From Paenibacillus prosopidis (GTDB lineage Bacteria > Bacillota > Bacilli > Paenibacillales > Paenibacillaceae), in contig NZ_QPJD01000003.1 of assembly GCF_003337375.1 (NCBI RefSeq), forward strand, positions 62,001-126,000: a DNA stretch of 64,000 bases, given 5' to 3'. Position numbers and translations under genes: made by a program. Positions 55,690 through 64,000 of the stretch are shown here, piece after piece. How positions within the stretch are numbered: the stretch's first letter is position 1; each line of letters starts with the position of its first letter. The notes beneath the pieces are model-generated. The model had not been told where the DNA came from, searched no databases, and worked only from the letters and a program-made list of their open reading frames with translations.

Positions 55690-55798
55690 ATAGATCGTGT
55701 TTGTTTTTGGACACAAACGCTTCAGGGTTGGCTGGTTTCAGCCGATATAAGGTTTATATACGGAGGCGGCCGCAGTGGCAATGGAGGCGGATTTATAA

Positions 55799-57664
55799 AT
55801 GAATATTAGTCATATGATGAGAAGCCTGCTCGGAGAAGCAACGAGTGGAGAATCCCGCGGAATGGAGCTAAAGGCAGGTCAAATCATACGCGGGGTTATA
55901 TTGCAGGTGGCGGAGAATAACGAAGCGATCGTTCAAATCAATGGGGTACAGGTGCGGGCGAAGCTGGAGCTGCCGCTGCAAATGGGACAGTCGGCGCTGC
56001 TTCAGGTGCAGCCGCAGTCGAATGGAGCTCTCGTTGTCCTGAAGCAGGTCGAGCCAAGCGCGGTAGGGCTGCCGGAGGATACTTTCAAGGAGTGGGCGAA
56101 GCAGTTGGCATTGCCGGAACAGAAATGGGCGGTCGAGATCGTTAAAGATTTGCGGAAAGAAGGCGTTATACTTAACCGCGATGTGGCGCAATCGTTTCAG
56201 CAGGCGGCGTCCACGTTGCCGGCAGGTGCGGATACGGAGCAATGGATGCAGGCGTCTGCTGCCCTATTTAAGCGGGGGCTGCCGATGACAAGTGCTGCGA
56301 TAGCCGGGATGCAGCAGGTTATGTTCGGGCGGAGTGCGCATGAACTCATTGATACGCTGAATCAACAGCTGGCTGCCTTTGCCGGCGGTGCAGATGCTGC
56401 AAACGCTCTGGCTGATCGTGACCTCGCAGAACCGAAGCCATTGCCGCAGGCGGCAGCACGCGTGCAAGCATTGCTTGCTGAAGGAGCAGCGCTGCTGCGC
56501 AGTGCTGCAGCATCCGGTGAAGCTCATCCGGCCGTTACGGCTTCAAGCTCACCTTCTGCTGCACCGCAGGCCGCGTCAGCAGCGCCGCTACCTAATCAAA
56601 CGGCACGAACGGAGACTTTTACCGATGCTGGACTTAAACAAGCAGCTGAGGCTGAAAGCTCAGCTGCTCCTGGTTTACCAGAGCCGAAAGCAGGTCATGC
56701 TGCGGTAAATCAACCGAATTGGCTCGGACAAATGATGAAATGGCTAGGTGTGGAACATGAACTGCAGCTGACGAAAGCATTGACTGAAGATGCGCATCCT
56801 CAGATGGCAGCAGGTTTGCAGCCGGCAGCCTATCCAGATAATGCAGCCTCAACAGTTAATAATCGCAACGCTGCGACAGCAGCGAGTGCGCTTGTCCTAC
56901 AATTGGAACCGGATTTACCACAAGCAGCGGTATCCGCGGTACAAGGTGCAGTAGATAGTTTCGAAGAACAACAGAGCACTCGGATAACGGATTTGCGACA
57001 GAACGAAGAGCGAGCGTTTGCGGCAGCAGCAAATCAATTGTCAGCTGCCGCCGATGATCTGGTACCAGATAGCCCGCAGCCCTTGCAGCAGCAGCAGGAG
57101 TCTCTCAAAAGCGCGCTGTTATCGCTCGTTGCTGCTGCGGATACGCCGCCTGCAATAAAGGAAACGGCACAGCAGCTCATCCAGCAAATAACCGGGCAGC
57201 AGCTGCTCCTTACGCCTGAGCGAAACAGCTCGGTTTTCACTCACGTCACGATGTTTATTCCGCTAAATAGTCAGGATGGTAATCAAACGGCATCGGTTCA
57301 TATTCAAACGAGGCGCGGAAGAAAGGGAGAGCTCGATGCGGCTAATTGCCGGCTATTGTTCAGCCTGTCGATGAATACGCTAGGGGAAACGATGGTCGAT
57401 GTAAATGTAACGGATAAGATTGTGAGCTTGAATTTGTGGAATGATCATCCGGCTATCGCAGCTCTTGCCGATTCTTCACGATCAGAAATAGCTGACAGCC
57501 TGCAGCAAGCAGGATATCAGCTGCTGTCGCTGCGGACAACGCCATTGCCAAAAGCAGGGGAGCAAGGGGCGGAAGCGGCTGCTGCAGCGGCGAAGAGCCG
57601 ACAGCCGCCTGATCTGTCGCAATTTTCATCCACTCGCTACAAGGGAGTCGATTACCGGATATGA
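55799..57664 (+). CDS. ylqG: YlqG-like protein (FliK-like, function unknown)
   Basis: 621 aa, Ala/Gln-rich. N-terminal segment with ELKAGQIIRGVILQVAENNEAIVQINGVQVRAKLELPLQMGQ (a small beta domain), a low-complexity middle (about 200-440) and a conserved C-terminal domain (FTHVTMFIPLNSQDG...GELDAANCRLLFSLSMNTLGETMVDV), which resembles the C-terminus of flagellar hook-length proteins. Gene order rnhB-ylqG-ylqH as in Bacillus. No other flagellar genes nearby. ATG 55799 behind GGAGGCG. Confidence 0.8.
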   Translation: MNISHMMRSLLGEATSGESRGMELKAGQIIRGVILQVAENNEAIVQINGVQVRAKLELPLQMGQSALLQVQPQSNGALVVLKQVEPSAVGLPEDTFKEWAKQLALPEQKWAVEIVKDLRKEGVILNRDVAQSFQQAASTLPAGADTEQWMQASAALFKRGLPMTSAAIAGMQQVMFGRSAHELIDTLNQQLAAFAGGADAANALADRDLAEPKPLPQAAARVQALLAEGAALLRSAAASGEAHPAVTASSSPSAAPQAASAAPLPNQTARTETFTDAGLKQAAEAESSAAPGLPEPKAGHAAVNQPNWLGQMMKWLGVEHELQLTKALTEDAHPQMAAGLQPAAYPDNAASTVNNRNAATAASALVLQLEPDLPQAAVSAVQGAVDSFEEQQSTRITDLRQNEERAFAAAANQLSAAADDLVPDSPQPLQQQQESLKSALLSLVAAADTPPAIKETAQQLIQQITGQQLLLTPERNSSVFTHVTMFIPLNSQDGNQTASVHIQTRRGRKGELDAANCRLLFSLSMNTLGETMVDVNVTDKIVSLNLWNDHPAIAALADSSRSEIADSLQQAGYQLLSLRTTPLPKAGEQGAEAAAAAAKSRQPPDLSQFSSTRYKGVDYRI

Positions 57665-57972
57665 GCAGCGGCCATGAAAACAACACGCAGCAATCGCGAA
57701 TAAAAAAAGCGGTGGCTCTAAAGTATGAGCCTGGCGAACGCTTAGCACCGGTGATGGTCGCCAAGGGAAAAGGGCAAATGGCGGACTTGATACTCGAAAA
57801 AGCACAGGAAAACGGCATTCCGGTGCAAGTGGACTCCTCGCTCGTCGAAGTTCTGTCGAAGCTGGACATTGATCAGGAAATTCCGCCAGAGCTTTACACG
57901 CTGGTAGCTGAGATTTTAAGCTTCGTCTATCGTTCGGACCGAAAAGCGAGGGATTGGAAGGATGAGCGATAG
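57661..57972 (+). CDS. ylqH: FlhB C-terminus-like protein YlqH
   Basis: 103 aa. KKAVALKYEPGERLAPVMVAKGKGQMADLILEKAQENGIPVQVD matches the cytoplasmic domain of FlhB/YscU export-switch proteins, but the self-cleaving NPTH is absent (KYEPG region instead). Starts ATGA-overlapping ylqG and overlaps yraN by 11 nt. Pairing with a FliK-like protein mirrors the FliK-FlhB substrate-switch pair. Confidence 0.88.
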   Translation: MSSGHENNTQQSRIKKAVALKYEPGERLAPVMVAKGKGQMADLILEKAQENGIPVQVDSSLVEVLSKLDIDQEIPPELYTLVAEILSFVYRSDRKARDWKDER

Positions 57973-58348
57973 TCATCAAGCAGCCAATAATAGGCAGCAA
58001 ACAGGTAAATGGGGCGAAGATGCGGCTTGTACATTTTTGCTAGAGGCAGGCTATTTCATTAAGGAACGCAATTGGCGCTGCCGCAGCGGTGAGATTGATA
58101 TTATAGCTGAGCATAACGGCAGACTTATCTTTGTAGAAGTAAGAACGCGTAAGCTTGGAGGCAGATTCGGCACCGCAGCAGAGTCCGTCGACCGCCGTAA
58201 GCAGCAGCAGGTGAGAGAGACGGCGCAGGTTTATATGCGAAGCAGCGGGCTAGCGAATCCGTCCATTCGATTCGATGTCATCGCTGTTACCGTTAGCCGG
58301 GAGAGCAAAGCGGTCATCGAATATAAGCACTACGAAGGAGCATTTTGA
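57962..58348 (+). CDS. yraN: YraN/UPF0102 family endonuclease-like protein
   Basis: 128 aa. GKWGEDAACTFLLEAGY, WRCRSGEIDIIAEHNGRLIFVEVRTR: restriction-endonuclease-like E..D..ExK-type core. Role unknown, possibly Holliday-junction or competence related. Convergent with comM. Confidence 0.93.
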   Translation: MSDSHQAANNRQQTGKWGEDAACTFLLEAGYFIKERNWRCRSGEIDIIAEHNGRLIFVEVRTRKLGGRFGTAAESVDRRKQQQVRETAQVYMRSSGLANPSIRFDVIAVTVSRESKAVIEYKHYEGAF

Positions 58349-58366
58349 AGCTTGTCCAAAGCATGA

Positions 58367-58410
58367 ATAAAAAGGGCTTCCTCTAAGGTTATAAAGCTCG
58401 AGGGAAGCCC
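58367..58410 (-). terminator. Terminator of comM
   Basis: On the minus strand GGGCTTCCCTC / GAGGAAGCCC stem with a long loop and TTTTTATT after it. Confidence 0.8.
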
Positions 58411-58421
58411 ATTGGATGAGT

Positions 58422-59990
58422 TTATGACATATGGTTATCCAACCTGCGGTATTGAATGGCCTCGGCAACATGCTCGGCTTCAACGGCCTCGCTAGCCTCT
58501 ACGTCTGCAATCGTACGAGCCAGCTTAAGCATTCGATCATAAGCGCGCATGCTGATGCCGAGCGCCTCAAAAGCATTTTCAAGCAAGCTTGCCGCCTCGC
58601 GATTGAGATTAACCGTTTTGCGAAGGGCCGCACCGGATAATTCGCCGTTCGCAGCAGCCCCCATCCCTGAGGTGCGTGCTTGCTGAAAGGACCTTGCGGC
58701 GAGCACCTTCCCGCGCATTTGAGCGGAGGTAAGGGAGCTTCCGGCCTTGACATTATCAAATGATATGGGGCGAGGCACCTCGAGTTGCAGATCGATACGA
58801 TCCAGTAGAGGTCCAGAAATTTTAGACCGATAGCGACTAATATTCGAAGCGCTGCAGGTGCAGCGCTTTTCGCCATATTCATGACCGTAATAACCGCAAG
58901 GACACGGATTAAAGGAAGCTGCCAGCATGATGTTCGCAGGGAATTGAAAAACGGCTTTGGACCGGGAAATCGTAACGATACGATCCTCCAGCGGCTGCCG
59001 CAAAACTTCCAATACCTGCCTAGGGAATTCAGGCAGCTCATCAAGAAAGAGTACGCCTCGATGCGCCAAAGTTACTTCTCCGGGCTTCGGTATGGAGCCA
59101 CCTCCAATCAGTCCGCCTGAGGATATCGTATGGTGAGGAGCGCGGAATGGCGGGTGTGTTATAAGGCCTTGCGAACCTTCGGCCAGCTTGCCGGCAACGC
59201 TGTAGATTTTCGTTACTTCAAGCGCTTCATGCTCGTTCAATATCGGCAAAATACCGGGTAAACGCCGGATCATCATCGTTTTTCCTGTTCCAGGAGGACC
59301 GTTAAGCAAGATGTTGTGCTTGCCTGCCGCGGCTATGAGCATCGCTCGTTTCGCTTGGTGCTGCCCGATTACATCGTCATAATCGCCAATTTCATCATAA
59401 TTCTCATGCGAAGAATGCCAAGTATCGCTCAATCTGTCAGAAGCATTCGTACGGTCTACCCGAATATGCTCCCAACCGCTCTGTTCTTTCTTAAACAGAT
59501 CAAGCTCCTTCAAGTGCGTCAAAGCAAACAGCTCCACATCTGAAATCCAAGAGGCTTCCGGAACGTTGCCGAGTGGAAGCAGAACACGTCTGATTCCGCA
59601 TTGCTTCGCTTGTTCGATCATTGCTAATACGCCGGCAACTGGACGGACGCTGCCGTTCAGCGAAAGTTCGCCAATAAGCAGCGTTTGCTCAAATGGAGCA
59701 GCGTTTATTTGTCCGCTGGCCGTCAATATGCCTGCAGCAATCGCTAAATCGAACGACGTGCCTTCTTTACGTAAATCAGCGGGTGCCAGATTGACCGTTA
59801 TGCGGTCCATAGGAAACGTAAAACCGCTATTTTTTAAGGCGGCCCGTACCCGCTCTACCGATTCGCGGACAGCCGGATCCGGCAATCCGACAATATTGAC
59901 CTGAGGAAGCCCGCTGGCTATGTCAACCTCTACCGATATGCTTTTGCCGTCGACGCCATATACACTTGCGCTCTGAATTAGACTGAACAT
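58422..59990 (-). CDS. comM: ComM/YifB family AAA+ ATPase (Mg-chelatase-like)
   Basis: 522 aa. N-terminal ChlI domain (SISVEVDIASGLPQVNIVGLPD), AAA core with GPPGTGKTMM and FLDELPEF, a Cys-rich insert NPCPCGYYGHEYGEKRCTC, and an Mg-chelatase C-terminus. ComM helps branch migration during natural transformation, fitting dprA nearby. Start at Met 59990 (MFSLIQSASVYG, the family's usual beginning); the frame stays open 16 codons further to an ATG at 60038. A terminator-like hairpin covers this stretch. Confidence 0.93.
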   Translation of the reverse strand: MFSLIQSASVYGVDGKSISVEVDIASGLPQVNIVGLPDPAVRESVERVRAALKNSGFTFPMDRITVNLAPADLRKEGTSFDLAIAAGILTASGQINAAPFEQTLLIGELSLNGSVRPVAGVLAMIEQAKQCGIRRVLLPLGNVPEASWISDVELFALTHLKELDLFKKEQSGWEHIRVDRTNASDRLSDTWHSSHENYDEIGDYDDVIGQHQAKRAMLIAAAGKHNILLNGPPGTGKTMMIRRLPGILPILNEHEALEVTKIYSVAGKLAEGSQGLITHPPFRAPHHTISSGGLIGGGSIPKPGEVTLAHRGVLFLDELPEFPRQVLEVLRQPLEDRIVTISRSKAVFQFPANIMLAASFNPCPCGYYGHEYGEKRCTCSASNISRYRSKISGPLLDRIDLQLEVPRPISFDNVKAGSSLTSAQMRGKVLAARSFQQARTSGMGAAANGELSGAALRKTVNLNREAASLLENAFEALGISMRAYDRMLKLARTIADVEASEAVEAEHVAEAIQYRRLDNHMS

Positions 59991-59992
59991 AA

Positions 59993-60029
59993 CAAAAAAA
60001 GCACCCCCATCGTCTGAATGAAGGTGCTT
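59993..60029 (-). terminator. Terminator-like hairpin at the comM start
   Basis: Minus strand: AAGCACC (60029-60023), loop, GGTGCTT (60005-59999), then T-run to 59994, ending 3 nt before the comM ATG. It includes the GGGGGTG that would serve as ribosome site. Confidence 0.6.
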
Positions 60030-60067
60030 CCTTACCATTCCGTTCCAATTGTTTTGAATTTGAAAAT

Positions 60068-60097
60068 ATCATAGTTTAGTTTGCTTAATGTTGTCAA
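60068..60097 (-). promoter_or_regulatory. Promoter of comM
   Basis: Minus strand TTGACA (60097-60092), 18-bp spacer, TATGAT (60073-60068). Leader to the comM start is about 70 nt. Confidence 0.7.
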
Positions 60098-60319
60098 TCT
60101 TATAATGAAATCAGCGTATAAGAGAGGGTATTTGGATATATTAAATGGCGTAGTTTGTCGCAATATAGCTGTTTAATCTCAAATTGAGATGAAACCCATA
60201 TCAAAAAAGCCGTATTAATCTTGTATGAAAGTAAGGTAACGAATGAGGAAAGGTGCTACAATAATAGAGGTTTGTGTACATATGACTGATTTCAGTCTGT
60301 GAAATGGAGGATTTCAACA

Positions 60320-61480
60320 ATGAATATCCATGAGTATCAAGGGAAAGCGGTCCTTAAACAGTATGGTGTAGTCGTACCAGAAGGAAAAGTAGCCTTCTCG
60401 GTCGATGAAGCTGTTGAAGCGGCTAAAGCGCTTGGAACACCGGTTGTGGTCGTGAAAGCTCAAATTCACGCAGGCGGCCGCGGTAAAGCGGGCGGAGTTA
60501 AAGTAGCAAAAAATTTGGACGAGGTGCGCGCATACGCTGGTGAAATTCTTGGCAAAGTGCTGGTTACGCATCAAACAGGACCTGAAGGCAAAGAAGTAAA
60601 ACGTCTTCTGATCGAACAAGGCTGCGATATTAAGAAGGAGTATTATATCGGCGTTGTCCTAGACCGCGGTACGGGTCGTGTCGTTATGATGGCTTCGGAA
60701 GAGGGCGGCACGGAGATTGAAGAAGTTGCCGAGCACTCCCCGGAGAAAATTTTTAAAGAGATTGTTGATCCAGCAGTTGGCTTGCAGGCTTTCCAAGCAC
60801 GCAAATTGGCTTATTCTATCAACATTCCAAGCGAGCTCGTAAACAAAGCAGTTAAATTCATGATCTCCCTTTACACGGCATTCGTTGAGAAAGATGCTTC
60901 GATTGCAGAAATCAATCCGCTTGTCGTTACCGGCGACGGACAAGTTATTGCGCTTGATGCGAAGCTGAACTTCGATTCGAACGCCTTGTACCGTCACAAA
61001 GATATCGTTGAGCTGCGCGACCTTGAAGAAGAAGATGCTAAGGAAATCGAAGCATCCAAATTCGACCTTAGCTACATCGCTCTTGACGGCAACATCGGCT
61101 GCTTGGTTAACGGTGCCGGTCTTGCGATGGCTACGATGGATATCATCAAATATTACGGCGGCGACCCTGCCAACTTCCTGGACGTAGGGGGCGGTGCGAC
61201 GGCAGAGAAGGTTACTGAAGCGTTCAAAATCATTTTGTCCGACGAGAAGGTTAAAGGTATTTTCGTTAACATATTCGGCGGCATCATGCGTTGCGACGTT
61301 ATTGCCAACGGTGTTGTCGAAGCAGCGAAGCAAGTCGGTCTTGACCGTCCGCTCGTTGTCCGTCTTGAAGGTACGAACGTAGACCTCGGCAAAACTATTT
61401 TGAAAGAATCGGGATTGAACATCGTGGCTGCGGATTCCATGGCGGACGGCGCGCAGAAGATTGTCGCTCTCGTGAAATAA
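60320..61480 (+). CDS. sucC: Succinyl-CoA synthetase beta subunit
   Basis: 386 aa. ATP-grasp domain after [40 protein letters not shown] and the CoA-ligase part ([23 protein letters not shown]). Makes ATP/GTP from succinyl-CoA in the TCA cycle. ATG 60320 behind TGGAGG. Confidence 0.98.
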   Translation: MNIHEYQGKAVLKQYGVVVPEGKVAFSVDEAVEAAKALGTPVVVVKAQIHAGGRGKAGGVKVAKNLDEVRAYAGEILGKVLVTHQTGPEGKEVKRLLIEQGCDIKKEYYIGVVLDRGTGRVVMMASEEGGTEIEEVAEHSPEKIFKEIVDPAVGLQAFQARKLAYSINIPSELVNKAVKFMISLYTAFVEKDASIAEINPLVVTGDGQVIALDAKLNFDSNALYRHKDIVELRDLEEEDAKEIEASKFDLSYIALDGNIGCLVNGAGLAMATMDIIKYYGGDPANFLDVGGGATAEKVTEAFKIILSDEKVKGIFVNIFGGIMRCDVIANGVVEAAKQVGLDRPLVVRLEGTNVDLGKTILKESGLNIVAADSMADGAQKIVALVK

Positions 61481-61539
61481 GATAACTTTGCTGTGCGGGA
61501 CGCCCGCATACGAATACATTCAGGGGATGTGAGTTAAGA

Positions 61540-62472
61540 GTGAGCATTTTGGTCAATAAAGATACAAAAGTCATAACGCAAGGTATTACCGGCGCTACGG
61601 GCTTGTTCCATACAAAAGGCGCTTTGGAATACGGTACGCAAATGGTTGGCGGCGTAACACCTGGCAAAGGCGGCACTAACGTCGACATTACTCTTGATAA
61701 CGGATCGCTTGTTTCCCTGCCTGTATTTAATACAGTTGCTCAAGCAGTAGCTGCAACCGGCGCTAACGCTTCGGTTATCTATGTACCGCCTGCATTCGCT
61801 GCGGACGCGATTATGGAAGCTGTTGACGCTGAGCTTGATCTCGTTATTTGTATTACTGAAGGCATTCCAGTGCTTGATATGGTAAAAGTAAAACGTTACA
61901 TGGACGGCAGCAAAACGACCTTGATCGGTCCGAACTGTCCGGGTGTCATCACACCAGGCGAATGCAAAATCGGTATAATGCCGGGTTACATTCATACCGC
62001 TGGTCACGTTGGCGTTATATCCCGTTCCGGTACTTTGACATATGAAGCGGTTCACCAGCTGACTACCCGTGGAATTGGTCAATCGTCCGCGGTCGGTATC
62101 GGCGGCGACCCGGTTAAAGGCTCTGAGTTCATTGATATTTTAAGCAAATTCAATGATGACCCAGAAACGTATGCCGTTATCATGATCGGCGAAATCGGCG
62201 GTACAGCAGAAGAAGAAGCCGCTGAGTGGATTAAAGCGAATATGAAGAAGCCGGTTGTCGGCTTTATTGGCGGCGCTACAGCGCCTCCTGGCAAACGGAT
62301 GGGACATGCAGGCGCAATCATTTCCGGAGGAAAAGGTACAGCTGCTGAAAAAATCGCCACGCTTGAGGCTTGCGGAATTAAAGTAGCTCCAACTCCTTCT
62401 GAGATGGGCTCGACGCTTGTGAGCGTTCTACAAGAGCAAGGCTTGCTCGAAAAATGTATTACCCGCAAATAA
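61540..62472 (+). CDS. sucD: Succinyl-CoA synthetase alpha subunit
   Basis: 310 aa. CoA-binding [32 protein letters not shown] and the phospho-His loop KRMGHAGAI. Partner of SucC. GTG start 59 nt after sucC. Confidence 0.98.
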   Translation: MSILVNKDTKVITQGITGATGLFHTKGALEYGTQMVGGVTPGKGGTNVDITLDNGSLVSLPVFNTVAQAVAATGANASVIYVPPAFAADAIMEAVDAELDLVICITEGIPVLDMVKVKRYMDGSKTTLIGPNCPGVITPGECKIGIMPGYIHTAGHVGVISRSGTLTYEAVHQLTTRGIGQSSAVGIGGDPVKGSEFIDILSKFNDDPETYAVIMIGEIGGTAEEEAAEWIKANMKKPVVGFIGGATAPPGKRMGHAGAIISGGKGTAAEKIATLEACGIKVAPTPSEMGSTLVSVLQEQGLLEKCITRK

Positions 62473-62497
62473 TACAATAGAACCATGTAAGGTAAGC

Positions 62498-62542
62498 AAC
62501 CTTTCAACGACCCGATAACGGGAGTTGAAAGGTTGTTTTTTT
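62498..62542 (+). terminator. Terminator of sucCD
   Basis: AACCTTTCAAC / GTTGAAAGGTT perfect 11-bp stem, 15-nt loop, then G and seven T. Confidence 0.92.
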
Positions 62543-62559
62543 GTTTAAAAGATAAGAAA

Positions 62560-62690
62560 GTATAAATTTGAACCTTATACGATACTTCCATTTCACCGCG
62601 AAACTAGCTTTACCGCCAAGGCAGGCACAGAACCAAGCTGAGCACAAACGCAGCTAACGGTTCGTGCGAAGCGACAGCCGTTTACGCTTG
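62560..62690 (+). repeat. Dispersed two-hairpin intergenic repeat, copy C (expanded)
   Basis: GTATAA / TTATAC first hairpin, TTTCACCGCGAAAC middle, then a longer middle section and the shared end GACAGCCGTTTACGCTTG. Roughly 40 nt longer than copies A and B in the second hairpin. Confidence 0.7.
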
Positions 62691-62717
62691 TACGCTGCCA
62701 TTATTTTATCGGTTGAC

Positions 62718-62762
62718 TTGCATTCTTTAGCCGTGTAACGCACAATAGATAAGAATGCAAGC
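62718..62762. promoter_or_regulatory. Inverted repeat upstream of dprA
   Basis: CTTGCATTCTT (62718-62728) and AAGAATGCAAG (62752-62762), 11 bp perfect, 23-nt centre, ending 29 nt before the dprA ATG. Overlaps a TTGACT -35-like element. Could be an operator or an mRNA hairpin. Confidence 0.45.
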
Positions 62763-62791
62763 CAGCCCTAAAGAAGAAGGGGTTGGATATA

Positions 62792-63925
62792 ATGATTAAT
62801 ACTACCGACATTCGCAGACAAATGATTATTGCTTTTCATGAAATTCCCGGCATTGGATGGCATACGATTCAGAAAGCCGTTCAGCATCAATTTTGGAATA
62901 AAAATTCATGGAGTATAGAGGATTTACTAGCAATAGGATTACGTAAAGGCCAAGCTCAATCCGCGTTCGAGCGCTATGAGCAGCGTCCTTGGATATTAAC
63001 GGAGGATCCTTCCGCTGCGGTAGCGAATGCTGGAGCGGTAGCCATAACGCCTTTCGATTCGAGTTATCCGCCAATACTGAGGGAAATTGCGCAACCGCCG
63101 TGGGTATTATATGCGCGGGGAAGAGTTGAACTGCTGCAGCGTCCGGCAATAGCAGTCGTTGGGACGAGAGTTCCGACCGCATATGGCAGGCATTCAGCTG
63201 CAGCGCTTGCTCAGGAGCTCTCTGCGTCGGGCTTAACCGTTGTGAGCGGTCTCGCACGAGGCGTAGACAGCAAAGCGCATGAAGCCGCTCTCTTTGGAGC
63301 GGGAGGTACGATAGCTGTTCTGCCAACGCCTATCGATACATGCTACCCGCCTGAGAATCAATCGTTATTCAATAAAATTGCGGAGCAGGGCCTGCTCGTC
63401 TCAGAGACGCCGATCGGTACGCCGCTGCACCCTGGACAATTCCCGCAGCGCAACCGCATTATTGCCGCATTGTCTGCAGGTACTGTCGTCGTTGAGGGTG
63501 CAACACGCAGCGGTTCACTTATTACGGCGAAGCATGCATTAGAAATGTCGAGAGAAATATTCGCTATTCCAGGTCCGATCTCGTCTCCAAAGAGCGAAGG
63601 CCCTAACGAGCTTATCAAACGAGGAGAAGCGAAGCTGATTAGCGGCGTTGCAGATATTTTGGATGAACTGAAATGGCTGCCTGCAGCTATCGAAGCGCAT
63701 CAACGAGCTAATGAAACAAGCGGTGCTAAACAAGCTGAAGCATCCGTTCAATTAACTCCAGAGGAGAATAAGCTGGTTGCTTTTTTGCAGGATCAGCCCT
63801 TGTCTATTAATGATTTGCACGAGCTGTCAGCCATTCCGTTTGGACATTTGAACGCACTTCTGCTAAATTTATGTATAAAACGGAAAATCGAACTGCAGCC
63901 CGGGTCAATATATATCGCATTGTAA
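62792..63925 (+). CDS. dprA: DNA processing protein DprA (Smf)
   Basis: 377 aa. N-terminal helical domain (FHEIPGIGWHTI), Rossmann core with AVVGTRVPTAYG, VSGLARGVDSKAHEAAL and RNRIIAALSAGTVVVEG, and a C-terminal winged helix (LNDLHELSA-type). Loads RecA on incoming single strands during transformation. ATG 62792 (AAGAAGGGG) preferred over TTG 62783. Confidence 0.96.
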   Translation: MINTTDIRRQMIIAFHEIPGIGWHTIQKAVQHQFWNKNSWSIEDLLAIGLRKGQAQSAFERYEQRPWILTEDPSAAVANAGAVAITPFDSSYPPILREIAQPPWVLYARGRVELLQRPAIAVVGTRVPTAYGRHSAAALAQELSASGLTVVSGLARGVDSKAHEAALFGAGGTIAVLPTPIDTCYPPENQSLFNKIAEQGLLVSETPIGTPLHPGQFPQRNRIIAALSAGTVVVEGATRSGSLITAKHALEMSREIFAIPGPISSPKSEGPNELIKRGEAKLISGVADILDELKWLPAAIEAHQRANETSGAKQAEASVQLTPEENKLVAFLQDQPLSINDLHELSAIPFGHLNALLLNLCIKRKIELQPGSIYIAL

Positions 63926-63953
63926 CTTGCAGTGGAGAGAGGAGGCGCCTCAC

Positions 63954-64000
63954 ATGGCAGATTCTTTAGTTATCGTCGAATCACCCGCCAAAGCGAAAAC
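63954..64000 (+). CDS. topA: DNA topoisomerase I, N-terminal fragment
   Basis: Runs off the right edge after 15 codons: MADSLVIVESPAKAK, the invariant TopA opening (TOPRIM Glu in VESP). GAGAGAGGAGG ahead of the ATG. dprA-topA order is standard. Confidence 0.93.
   Translation, partial: MADSLVIVESPAKAK

Noticed and set aside
55741..55748. GCCGATAT resembling a sigma-D -10 before ylqG
   Set aside because: No TAAA -35 at the right distance; likely chance.
60659..61519. A 286-codon open frame antisense to sucC
   Set aside because: Composition (Cys, Phe, Asn-rich) and lack of a start signal mark it as a shadow of the highly biased sucC codons.

Overview
The window reads as chromosomal DNA of a spore-forming, moderately GC-rich Firmicute, most likely Paenibacillus or a close relative. 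No 16S rRNA gene is present, so this rests on gene order and protein character. The core order is that of the Bacillus/Paenibacillus yloU-topA region: yloU, fakA, degV-family, recG ... rsmD, coaD, ylbJ, ylbL, tmcAL, ylbN, rpmF, fapR-plsX-fabHDG-acpP-fabF-rnc-smc-ftsY-ylxM-ffh-rpsP-khpA-rimM-trmD-rplS-lepB-rbgA-rnhB-ylqGH-yraN ... sucCD-dprA-topA. Several sporulation and germination genes are interleaved (spoVIF, a three-gene ger operon, ylbJ).

Layout: 1-5320 is core (envelope stress, fatty-acid kinase, RecG, SpoVIF). 5330-29500 is the more accessory part. It holds an SRAP peptidase, a DUF2515 protein, an SOS-type polymerase cassette behind three tandem LexA boxes, cysK, a membrane protein divergent from a two-component system whose kinase is frameshifted, a ger operon, a glycosyltransferase-methyltransferase fusion, a TPP-riboswitch thiamine-precursor transport operon, and several cell-wall or small membrane proteins in AT-richer DNA. 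29547-64000 is almost entirely conserved core: acetyl-CoA to fatty acid synthesis, chromosome segregation, protein targeting, ribosome maturation, succinyl-CoA synthetase and DNA uptake/processing.

How genes work together: fapR to fabF form a fatty-acid synthesis unit with a FapR-like operator upstream; fakA plus a DegV protein feed exogenous fatty acids into the same phospholipid pathway that PlsX serves. ylxM-ffh, ftsY and lepB make up the secretion route. rpsP, rimM, trmD, rplS, rbgA, khpA, rsmD and rnc serve ribosome and RNA maturation. ThiY/X/Z with a thiamine-binding protein and a TatD-like hydrolase form a riboswitch-controlled pyrimidine salvage unit.

I see no CRISPR array, prophage, IS element, tRNA or rRNA. 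The least ordinary signals are: (i) a duplicated LexA-box promoter driving a tiny WYL-like protein, a Y-family polymerase and a YolD protein; (ii) a pair of 20-bp palindromes in front of the two-component system; (iii) a dispersed two-hairpin intergenic repeat family (four related copies) with covarying stem and conserved loop; (iv) a terminator-like hairpin overlapping the start of comM; and (v) a GT2-methyltransferase fusion with a sigma-K-like promoter beside germination genes.
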